DNA of 64,000 bases from an uncultured Sphingomonadaceae bacterium (lineage in GTDB: Bacteria; Pseudomonadota; Alphaproteobacteria; Sphingomonadales; Sphingomonadaceae): assembly GCA_947497315.1 (NCBI GenBank), contig CANMFX010000001.1:1116001-1180000 (forward strand), read 5' to 3'. The notes beneath the pieces were generated by a model. The model saw nothing but the letters and a program-made list of their open reading frames with translations, made no database searches and had not been told where the DNA came from. Positions 56,291 to 64,000 of this stretch are shown here, piece by piece. Both the position numbers and the translations under genes were made by a program. Position 1 is the stretch's first letter. Each line of letters starts with the position of its first letter.

Positions 56291-57313
56291 ATGACCAAGA
56301 ACCGCAAATTCACTCTTGTCAGTCGCCCTGATGGCGAACCCAAGCCGAGCGATTTCGCGCTGGTGGAAGAAGATTTGCCCGAACTGGAGGATGGTTCGTT
56401 TCTCGTTCGCAACCACTATATCTCGCTCGATCCGGCACAGCGCGGATGGATGAGCGATGCAGAAAGCTATATGCCTCCAATAGCTTTAGGCGCTGCGGTG
56501 ACGGCGAGCGCCGTGGGCCGTGTCCATGCCTCAAAAAATCCCGATTTTCCGGAAGGACAATGGGTTGTCGGCCTTGCCGCCATGGAGGAATATTCGGTGG
56601 TTCAAGCGGGTGGCTTTACCGCACCTGTTGATGCATCGCTGGTTCCGTCGCCGACCAATTTCCTCTCGGTCTTGGGCGCTGTTGGCATGACGGCTTATTT
56701 CGGTATGATCGATGACGGCAAGCCCAAGGAAGGCGAGACATTGCTTGTCACCGGTGCGGCTGGTGCTGTCGGATCACTTGTCGGCCAGATTGGCAAGATC
56801 AAGGGATGCAGGGTCGTCGGGATCGCTGGCGGCGCCGCCAAATGTGCAAAGCTGGTCGATGACTATGGCTTTGACGCAGCAATTGATTATCGCGGCAAGA
56901 GCCAGGCGGAGCTGGAAGCTGAAATTTCAGCGGCCGCGCCGGAAGGGGTCGATATTATCTGGGAAAATGTCGGCGGCATAATCATGGACGCCGGTATTGC
57001 GTCGATCAACGAATATGGCCGGATGGTGCTGTGCGGTCTGATCAGCGAATATAACAGCCCCGAGCCCGTGGGCACGCGCAACCTGTGGTATCTGATTTCG
57101 CGTCAGGCGACGATCAAAGGCTTTCTTGTCCGCGATTATCCGCCGCGCTTTCCTGAGGGCATTGCGCAGATGGGGCAATGGTTGGCCGAGGGCAAAATCA
57201 AGCATGACGAGGATATCGAAAAAGGTATCGAGAACAGCTTTGATGCCTTCATGAAGCTGTTCTCCGGCGGCAATCAGGGCAAGATGATCCTGGATGTTTC
57301 GCCCGAGGAATAA
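56291..57313 (+). CDS. MDR-family NADP-dependent oxidoreductase
   Basis: GAVGMTAYFGMIDDGKPKEGETLLVTGAAGAVGSLVGQIGKIKGCRVVGIAGG; DIIWENVGGIIMDAG. Confidence 0.94.
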   Translation: MTKNRKFTLVSRPDGEPKPSDFALVEEDLPELEDGSFLVRNHYISLDPAQRGWMSDAESYMPPIALGAAVTASAVGRVHASKNPDFPEGQWVVGLAAMEEYSVVQAGGFTAPVDASLVPSPTNFLSVLGAVGMTAYFGMIDDGKPKEGETLLVTGAAGAVGSLVGQIGKIKGCRVVGIAGGAAKCAKLVDDYGFDAAIDYRGKSQAELEAEISAAAPEGVDIIWENVGGIIMDAGIASINEYGRMVLCGLISEYNSPEPVGTRNLWYLISRQATIKGFLVRDYPPRFPEGIAQMGQWLAEGKIKHDEDIEKGIENSFDAFMKLFSGGNQGKMILDVSPEE

Positions 57314-57324
57314 GGAGTTTCATA

Positions 57325-57720
57325 ATGCCAAATTTTGCCGAACAAATCGTCCTCGACTTTATCGAAAGCTGGAACCGGATGGACTATGACTCCATCTACG
57401 CGGCGATGGCGGATGATATTTTCTACCACAATATCCCGATGGAACCGTGCGAAGGGATTGAGGCAGTGCGTGCCTTTTTCGAAGGATCCGGCATGGGATC
57501 GGATGGGGCGGAATGGATAACCCATCATATTGCAACCAACGGGAATGTCGTGCTGACGGAGCGCACCGACAAGTTCCGGATTAACGGGCAGTGGATCGCC
57601 ATCCGGGTGATGGGCACGTTTGAGATTACAGATGGCAAGATCGCCAAATGGCGCGACTATTTCGATCTCGGCCAGTTTCAGGGCGAAATGGCGCGCGTGA
57701 TGGGTGCGGGCAACGCATGA
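57325..57720 (+). CDS. Limonene-1,2-epoxide hydrolase family protein
   Basis: FYHNIPMEPCEGIEAVRAFFEG, VVLTERTDKFRINGQWIAIRVMGTFEITDGKIAKWRDYFDLGQF: Y-x-N, R-x-D and WRDYFD motifs. Confidence 0.87.
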   Translation: MPNFAEQIVLDFIESWNRMDYDSIYAAMADDIFYHNIPMEPCEGIEAVRAFFEGSGMGSDGAEWITHHIATNGNVVLTERTDKFRINGQWIAIRVMGTFEITDGKIAKWRDYFDLGQFQGEMARVMGAGNA

Positions 57721-57724
57721 CCGT

Positions 57725-58486
57725 TCAGCTTGGCTGATACAGCGTGCCGTTATCCACCGGATATTCTCCTGCCGTCATAAAGCGCGACGCATCGCTGGCC
57801 AGATAGACGCATAGCTCAGCCACATCATTGGGGTGACCCAATCCGCCGAGCGGGATCATCCCTGTTTCAGGCGTCGGATCACCTTCTGCTCCTACGGCAG
57901 CCTGTCGGACCATCGGGGTGTCGATACCGGCCGGATGCAGACTGTTGCAGCGGATCGGATAATTTTGTTCCTTGCAATGCAGCGCCACCGATTTGGTCAG
58001 CGATCGCACACCGCCCTTTGCTGCTGCATAGGCAAGAAACGGAGAGTAGCCCTGCAGTGCTGCCATCGAACTCAGGTTGATGATGGAGCTGGGTTGGTCA
58101 TTGGCTTTCATCGCCCGAACAGCTGTCTGACAGCCTAGGAATACACCTTCCAGCATGACCGAATTTGTGAGGCGAAATTGCTCCAGAGTACAGTCTTCAA
58201 TAGTGGCGGGGATGACCAGACCGGCATTATTGACCAGTATATGAGGAGTTCCGAAAGCTTTGCTGGCCTCATCAAATACTTCCGCCCAACGCCCCTGATC
58301 TGCAACATCCTGATGCAGGGCCAGCGCGCCGGGACCAATATCCGCAGCGCCTGCCTCGACATTTTCGGTGTTGATATCAGTCACCACAATCTTGGCGCCT
58401 TCATGAGCGAATATTTCGCTAATAGCTTTACCAAGGCCAGAACCGGCACCTGTGACAATCGCGATTTTACCTTCTAAACGACCCAT
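57725..58486 (-). CDS. SDR, 3-beta/17-beta-hydroxysteroid-dehydrogenase-like
   Basis: MGRLEGKIAIVTGAGSGLGKAISEIFAHEGAKIVVTDI; SVALHCKEQNYPIRCNSLHPAGIDTPMVRQA. Confidence 0.87.
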   Translation of the reverse strand: MGRLEGKIAIVTGAGSGLGKAISEIFAHEGAKIVVTDINTENVEAGAADIGPGALALHQDVADQGRWAEVFDEASKAFGTPHILVNNAGLVIPATIEDCTLEQFRLTNSVMLEGVFLGCQTAVRAMKANDQPSSIINLSSMAALQGYSPFLAYAAAKGGVRSLTKSVALHCKEQNYPIRCNSLHPAGIDTPMVRQAAVGAEGDPTPETGMIPLGGLGHPNDVAELCVYLASDASRFMTAGEYPVDNGTLYQPS

Positions 58487-58758
58487 ATTAACCTCTCCCA
58501 AACCTTCATTTTGGATCGTATAGGCGGTGATGATCCCAATCATGGCAATACCCATTATCGCTAGTATCCGTAACGGATTCCGGATGGGCATTGCTCATAA
58601 TGTTGCGCGAATATCACAGTTTGACATATTTGCTATCAAATTGGCTAGCAGAGCGTCTGCAAACTCCTGCTTAAGATGATCCCATAATTAGCGCGGAAAA
58701 ACCGCCAGTTATTTTGGATGAGACTCTGGTCCGCGACCGGGGAATTTGGGAGAGAGCG

Positions 58759-61335
58759 ATGACTAAACAATCACAACATCACAAAAGTATCTTTTCAGGA
58801 AAATCAGTACGGGGATTGCTGATGGGCTCCGCAGCAAGTCTGGCCTTCGCCGGCGTTGCTGCCCCGGCCTATGCACAGGATGAAGTTGCAGAAGATGACA
58901 GCAACGTCATTACGGTCATCGCCCGTAAGCAGACGGAAACACTACAAGAAGTGCCCGTAACAGTTACAGCCATCGGTGGTGACACGCTTGAAAATTTTCA
59001 GGTCAATGAAATTGCCGATGTGGTAAGCCGTGTTCCCGCACTAAATGTCCAGGTTGGTGGTTCCGGCTCAGGCGGTCAGATCAGTCTGCGCGGTGTCGGT
59101 TCGTCCAATATTTCGGCTTCTTTTGACTCTGCCGTGGCTTTTGACTTCGATGGCGTGCAGATCAGCACCATGCGCCTTGTTCAAGCTGGCTTTTTCGATG
59201 TCGAACAAATTGATGTGCTCAAAGGTCCGCAGTCATTGTTCTTTGGTAAAAGTGCCTCGGCTGGTGTGTTTTCCGTTCGTTCCGCCAATCCAACGCCAGA
59301 TTGGGAAGTGGGCGTCAAGGTTTCTCAGGAATTTGAGGAAAATGGCACGACTATTGGCGGTTATATTTCCGGGCCTATTTCAGATACGTTTGGCGTCAGA
59401 TTGGCGGCACAGTTCAACAGTATCGAAGATTATGTAGACTTGGCACCTGGCACACCGGCATTCAATCCCAATGGTTCAGTCCGGACAAGTCGCGGCTTGG
59501 AAAATTTCGTCAGTCGTTTGACTTTCCAATGGGATCCTTCTGACAATTTCAATGCCAATCTGAAATTGAACTATATCAAGAATGAAAATGACGGTGCGAT
59601 TGCGCATTCCGATATTAACTGCGGACCAAATGGCGTGGCGGATCCAGTATTCTTGCTACAGGGTGGACTCGTCATTCCTTCCAATGCAGATTGTAACGAC
59701 CGCGATGGTCTCTACCATCATGTCGACGCCGCTGCTGCTTTGTCCGGGCGTTTACCAGATGGTTCTGCCGGTCAGGGCAGGTTTGAAAATGGTATTCCCT
59801 ACGGTGAGACCGACATTTTCTTCGGTCGGCTGAAATGGGATCTTGGTGTGTCTGACACACTGACGATTTCTTCGGTTTCTGGCTATCTTGGTATGGATGC
59901 TGTCGATACTGATTGTTATGCTTATGTTGGGACTTTTGGACCAGGCGTACCTGCCGGCTCCGGGTGTAGTGATCCCGAAAATAAAATTGAACAATTTACC
60001 CAGGAGCTCAGGCTTGCCAGTGATTATGATGGCATGTTCAACTTTATGATCGGCGCTTTTTATGAAAGCCGTGAAATAGACTTCAACACATCGCAGCAAG
60101 CCGTGAACATCTCGTTCGCTGCAGCCGATCCTACGCTTCCTATTTTTACGATCCCTGATCCCACGCAGCCGGTGTCGGCGGTCAATGCCCCGGTTTTCCA
60201 AGGACTTGTAAACGGAACTGGTACAACATATGACTGGCTCAAGCAGCACAAGACAAAAACAGAAGCTCTCTCTTTCTTCGGCAGCATTACACTGGATTTG
60301 ACGGATCAGTTACAGATTTCCGGCGGTATTCGTTGGACCGACGAGAAAAAGGTGAACACAATACGTGTGCCATATCTTCACAATCTGCTGGAGTTTACTG
60401 GCAATGATCCAGTAACAGGTGATCCACTACCAGCCGGTGTTTTTGTGGATAGTCCCGGGTTTGTAACCGAAGGTTTCTTCTCTGGGCCAATCAACTTTTC
60501 GGACTCCAATTTTTCACCTGAGGTCTCGATAAGGTATCAAGCAACGCCAGATATTAATATTTATGCGGCATTTAAGACAGGTTTTAAATCGGGCGGTATT
60601 GACAATAGTGCGTTGCCATCAAATTCGCTGCAAGCCGCAGCTGCAGCTGGCAGTTTCGACTCCTTGATCTATGATTCAGAAACCGGTCTTGGTGGTGAAG
60701 TTGGCGTTAAGGCGCAATTTGCTGATCGCAGCGTTACCTTGAATACATCGGTATTCTACTATGTGTTCGATGATCTGCAGGTTCAGAATTTCGATGCGAC
60801 GACTATTCAATTCCAAACCTTCAACGCAAGTCAGCTGACCAGCCAAGGTGTCGACGTTGAATGGGCATGGCGGACACCGGTTGACGGTCTGAACCTCTCC
60901 GGTTCATTGGCTTATACCGATGCCGAATTTTCGGCACCGTTTGTAACCACTTCGGGCGAAGATATTAATGGTCGGGCGGCAGCACGCGCTCCGAAATTCG
61001 CCGCCAATGCCGCGTTTGACTGGTCCATTCCAATGAGCGACGCTTTTGAGCTCGGATTGAACGGCAACCTGCAATATAGCGGATCTTACTTTACCAATGA
61101 GGACTCGCTGACCGATCTCAAGCAGGATAGCTATGTGTCGATCGATGGTTCTATTTCAGTCGGTGATCCTGATGGTGCCTGGAAATTGTCATTGGTTGGT
61201 GTGAACCTGACCGACGAAATCTGGATCAATACCAGCGGCGGCCGTCCGTTCCTGGAGCCCGGTGTTGGCGATGACCTTGTCGTCACGCAAAACCGCGGTC
61301 GTCAGGTCTTTGTGGAAGCCAGCTTCAAGTTCTGA
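58759..61335 (+). CDS. TonB-dependent receptor
   Basis: Signal peptide; DSNVITVIARKQTETLQEVPVTVTAIGG; QIDVLKGPQSLFFGKSASAGVFSVRSA; C-terminal QVFVEASFKF. Confidence 0.95.
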   Translation: MTKQSQHHKSIFSGKSVRGLLMGSAASLAFAGVAAPAYAQDEVAEDDSNVITVIARKQTETLQEVPVTVTAIGGDTLENFQVNEIADVVSRVPALNVQVGGSGSGGQISLRGVGSSNISASFDSAVAFDFDGVQISTMRLVQAGFFDVEQIDVLKGPQSLFFGKSASAGVFSVRSANPTPDWEVGVKVSQEFEENGTTIGGYISGPISDTFGVRLAAQFNSIEDYVDLAPGTPAFNPNGSVRTSRGLENFVSRLTFQWDPSDNFNANLKLNYIKNENDGAIAHSDINCGPNGVADPVFLLQGGLVIPSNADCNDRDGLYHHVDAAAALSGRLPDGSAGQGRFENGIPYGETDIFFGRLKWDLGVSDTLTISSVSGYLGMDAVDTDCYAYVGTFGPGVPAGSGCSDPENKIEQFTQELRLASDYDGMFNFMIGAFYESREIDFNTSQQAVNISFAAADPTLPIFTIPDPTQPVSAVNAPVFQGLVNGTGTTYDWLKQHKTKTEALSFFGSITLDLTDQLQISGGIRWTDEKKVNTIRVPYLHNLLEFTGNDPVTGDPLPAGVFVDSPGFVTEGFFSGPINFSDSNFSPEVSIRYQATPDINIYAAFKTGFKSGGIDNSALPSNSLQAAAAAGSFDSLIYDSETGLGGEVGVKAQFADRSVTLNTSVFYYVFDDLQVQNFDATTIQFQTFNASQLTSQGVDVEWAWRTPVDGLNLSGSLAYTDAEFSAPFVTTSGEDINGRAAARAPKFAANAAFDWSIPMSDAFELGLNGNLQYSGSYFTNEDSLTDLKQDSYVSIDGSISVGDPDGAWKLSLVGVNLTDEIWINTSGGRPFLEPGVGDDLVVTQNRGRQVFVEASFKF

Positions 61336-61357
61336 TCAACTCTCCCGTTGATCAAAG

Positions 61358-61396
61358 CGGGCCGGGACAGCGGGGGGCTGTTTCCGGTCCTTTTTT
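61358..61396 (+). terminator. Probable rho-independent terminator after TonB receptor
   Basis: GGGCCGGGACAG...CTGTTTCCGGTCC imperfect stem then TTTTTT. Confidence 0.7.
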
Positions 61397-61493
61397 GTGC
61401 ATCACAAAGGTTAGGCGATAGCCATATTGAGAGTGGTTTCCGACTGACGATCATCTAGTTTGAAAGACATATTCAGGAATTGAGGAGCAGATT

Positions 61494-62285
61494 ATGGGAC
61501 GTCTTGAAGGTAAAAAGGCTGTTGTGCTGGGTGCAGCAGGCCCGGGCAATATGGGGCAGGTGATTGCCAAGCGTTTGCGAGATGAGGGTGCGGATGTTCT
61601 GGTCGCCGGCCGCAAGGAAGACGAGCTGAAGCGTTTTGCCGAAGAATTGGGCGGCCATTATGCGCTATGTGATCTGACGAACGAGGCGGAAATCAACGCC
61701 CTTGCTGAAACAGCGACCAGCAAAATGGGTGGCGTGGATATTGCGATAAACGCAACGGGCCTAGGTTTTCTGAAGCCGTTTCTGGAGAATACCAAGGAAG
61801 AGCTGGAGATGATGTCGGCGCTGCAACTGGTCGGTCCGTTCCAATTTTATCAGGCAATGATCAAGGCAATGAAAGATGGCGGTTCGATTATCCAGATCAG
61901 CTCGGCGACCGCGACGATCATGCTCAACGACCATGCGGCCTATATGGGTACCAAGGCCGCGACCGATCACATCATCCGCTGTATTGCGCATGAATTTGGT
62001 GATCGCGGCATCAGAGCCAACAGCATTTCGCCGGGTCTCACCCGCACACCGATGACGGCTGGCGTCGATCAGGTTCCGGGATTGGTGGAATCGTTTGAAG
62101 CGCGCTATCCGCTGGGCCGTATTGGTACCAGCGAGGATATTGCCGCTGCCGCTGTTTTTCTGGCCAGCGACGAATGTTTCATGACCGGCGAGAATCTGCA
62201 GGTCAATGGCGGACTATGCTTGCGCGGAAATCCGACCCGCAAGGATCAGGAGCTGATGATGGGGGCTGTTGCGGCGGCTTCATAG
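61494..62285 (+). CDS. Short-chain dehydrogenase/reductase
   Basis: AVVLGAAGPGNMGQVIAKRLRDEGADVLVAGRKEDEL; YMGTKAATDHIIRCIAHEFGDRGIRANSISPGLTRTPM. Confidence 0.92.
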   Translation: MGRLEGKKAVVLGAAGPGNMGQVIAKRLRDEGADVLVAGRKEDELKRFAEELGGHYALCDLTNEAEINALAETATSKMGGVDIAINATGLGFLKPFLENTKEELEMMSALQLVGPFQFYQAMIKAMKDGGSIIQISSATATIMLNDHAAYMGTKAATDHIIRCIAHEFGDRGIRANSISPGLTRTPMTAGVDQVPGLVESFEARYPLGRIGTSEDIAAAAVFLASDECFMTGENLQVNGGLCLRGNPTRKDQELMMGAVAAAS

Positions 62286-62299
62286 CCAGCATTATCAAC

Positions 62300-62380
62300 T
62301 CGTCATCCCAGCGAAAGCTGGGATCTACCAAAGATTTTCGCAAAGCCGTGAGGAGATCCCAGCTTTCGCTGGGATGACGA
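62300..62380. repeat. REPIN-like element: two inverted 27-bp REP-type palindromes
   Basis: TCGTCATCCCAGCGAAAGCTGGGATCT (62300-62326) is exactly repeated inverted at 62354-62380; each arm contains its own CCCAGC-GAAA-GCTGGG hairpin. Confidence 0.85.
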
Positions 62381-62499
62381 TATTGGCTAGAAGCATGTCC
62401 CGGCCTGTAGCGTCAAAATCCTGTTGGCGCTGTGGTAAATTTCCGCCATGGTGGCGCACTATTGCTTCGCCACGGGAAATTTAGTCATTGCTTGATTTA

Positions 62500-63756
62500 A
62501 TGAGCCAGTTTCAGGGCTTGATCGGGATTGCCTTCATCCTGACTCTTGCCTGGGCATTGTCGGAAAATCGTGATGACAGGCCAAGCTGGCGCTGGATTGC
62601 CGGAGCCATTGCGGTTCAATTCATTCTCGCCGTTTCGATCGTCCGTATCCCGTTCATCTGGAATATTATCAGCCTTGCCAATCAAGGGGTGCAGGCGATT
62701 GAACAGGCGACGCTGGCGGGTTCAAGCTATATGTTTGGCTATGTTGGCGGTGCGGAATTGCCTTTTGTGCTCAAAGAAGGCGTGGCCCCGCCTTTGATCA
62801 TTGCTTTCCAGATATTACCGCTCGTGATCGTTTTTTCCGCGCTCGCGGCCTTGCTATGGCATTGGCGGGTTTTGCAGATAATTGTCAGAGGTCTGTCCTG
62901 GGCCTTGCAAAAAACACTGGGTGTCAGCGGTGTCGTTGGTCTGAGCGGTGGCGCCAATATCTTCCTCGGCGTCGTGGAATCCCCGCTGGTGGTGCGTGCC
63001 TATTTTGAAAAGATGAGTCGGGCCGAGTTGTTCGCGATCATGGTGCTGGCCATGTCGACCATTTCGGGGGCGATATTGGTGCTCTATGCGACCACGCTGG
63101 AAAAGACGGTGCCCAATGCGGTGGGGCATATGATCTCGGCTTCACTGATATCCTTGCCCGCGGCCATCCTGCTTGCGCGGCTGATGGTGCCGGGACTGTC
63201 CGACACCAAAGTGAACCGCCAGGAACCGGGGCTGAAATATGAGGGCAGCTTTGACGCGATTATCAAGGGGACGATAGACGGTGTGCAGCTTTTCCTGGCG
63301 GTAATTGCGGTGATTATCGTGATCTTCGCCTTTGTCGCGCTGATTGACCAGATATTGTCGGTTCTGCCTTTGATTGGCGGCGAGGCTTTAACGCTCAAAC
63401 GCATATTCGGGTGGATATTCGCGCCGTTAATGTGGATGATCGGGGTGCCGTGGGAGGAGGCTGCTGCTGCGGGATCGTTGATGGGGACCAAAGCTATCCT
63501 CAATGAATATGTCGCCTATCTGGAGCTAGCGGCGCTGCCCATCGATACATTCAGCGCGAAGGGGCAATTGATCGTCACCTATGCGCTGTGCGGTGTGGCA
63601 AATCTTGCCAGCGTCGGCCTGATCATCTCGACCATAGGTACGCTATGCCCGCAGCGCCGCGGCGAAGTCGCGGGACTGGGTATGAAAAGCTGGTTCGCTG
63701 GCAATTGTGCGACCGCGATGACCGGCGCGGTAATCGGTATTATTACATGGAGTTGA
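62500..63756 (+). CDS. NupC-type concentrative nucleoside transporter
   Basis: LSGGANIFLGVVESPLVVRAYFEKMSRAELFAIMVLAMSTISGAILVLYA; GTKAILNEYVAYLEL; CGVANLASVGLIISTIGTLCPQRR. Confidence 0.94.
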   Translation: MSQFQGLIGIAFILTLAWALSENRDDRPSWRWIAGAIAVQFILAVSIVRIPFIWNIISLANQGVQAIEQATLAGSSYMFGYVGGAELPFVLKEGVAPPLIIAFQILPLVIVFSALAALLWHWRVLQIIVRGLSWALQKTLGVSGVVGLSGGANIFLGVVESPLVVRAYFEKMSRAELFAIMVLAMSTISGAILVLYATTLEKTVPNAVGHMISASLISLPAAILLARLMVPGLSDTKVNRQEPGLKYEGSFDAIIKGTIDGVQLFLAVIAVIIVIFAFVALIDQILSVLPLIGGEALTLKRIFGWIFAPLMWMIGVPWEEAAAAGSLMGTKAILNEYVAYLELAALPIDTFSAKGQLIVTYALCGVANLASVGLIISTIGTLCPQRRGEVAGLGMKSWFAGNCATAMTGAVIGIITWS

Positions 63757-63768
63757 GGGCTTTTCGCA

Positions 63769-64000
63769 ATGTTTGACGCCAAGATTCGGCCACTGATCGA
63801 TCCGCCGCTCAACGCGGCTGGTCGCGGTTTGGTGCGGATCGGTTTCACTGCAAACGGTGTTACGTTGCTCGGCTTGGGATTTGGATTGGGAGCCGCCTAT
63901 GCCATCACGATTCAGCATTTTGGATGGGCGTTGGCACTGGTCTTAGTCGGCCGGATATTGGACGGTCTTGATGGCGCTGTCGCAAGAGCAACGGAGAAGA
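63769..64000 (+). CDS. CDP-alcohol phosphatidyltransferase family protein (partial, runs off right edge)
   Basis: MFDAKIRPLIDPPLNAAGRGLVRIGFTANGVTLLGLGFGLG...GRILDGLDGAVARATEK: DGxxAR motif. Confidence 0.87.
   Translation, partial: MFDAKIRPLIDPPLNAAGRGLVRIGFTANGVTLLGLGFGLGAAYAITIQHFGWALALVLVGRILDGLDGAVARATEK

Overview
This is a gene-dense alphaproteobacterial (sphingomonad-like) catabolic region with about 67 supported CDS, nearly all for uptake and CoA-dependent degradation of small organic molecules. There are three TonB-dependent receptors (one truncated at the left edge), an MFS transporter, LysR, GntR/HutC and LuxR regulators, and many acyl-CoA dehydrogenases, CoA transferases, CoA ligases, enoyl-CoA hydratases, SDRs, VOC proteins and MDR oxidoreductases. 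I saw no rRNA, tRNA, CRISPR, phage or transposase genes. The window splits into two halves. (A) In ~1-35 kb, nine near-identical palindromes (core TTGTCCGGACAA, extended AATTTGTCCGGACAAATT) sit in promoter regions of TonB receptors, exported enzymes and the operons around them. This looks like a dedicated local regulon, and a GntR/HutC regulator at 10143-10922 is the best candidate. It includes an exported nitrilase-superfamily protein that has lost the catalytic Cys, an exported amine oxidase, exported alpha/beta hydrolases, DUF1838 and a tandem MmgE/PrpD-PaaK-like-amidase operon. (B) ~36-62 kb has no such sites. It contains a delta5-3-ketosteroid isomerase homologue with Y14/D38/D99 at exactly the reference numbering, HSD-like SDRs, an unequal acyl-CoA dehydrogenase pair, a Zn-OB (DUF35) plus thiolase-like pair and a limonene-epoxide-hydrolase homologue, which together suggest steroid or polycyclic terpenoid catabolism. 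The substrate of either half cannot be determined from sequence alone.
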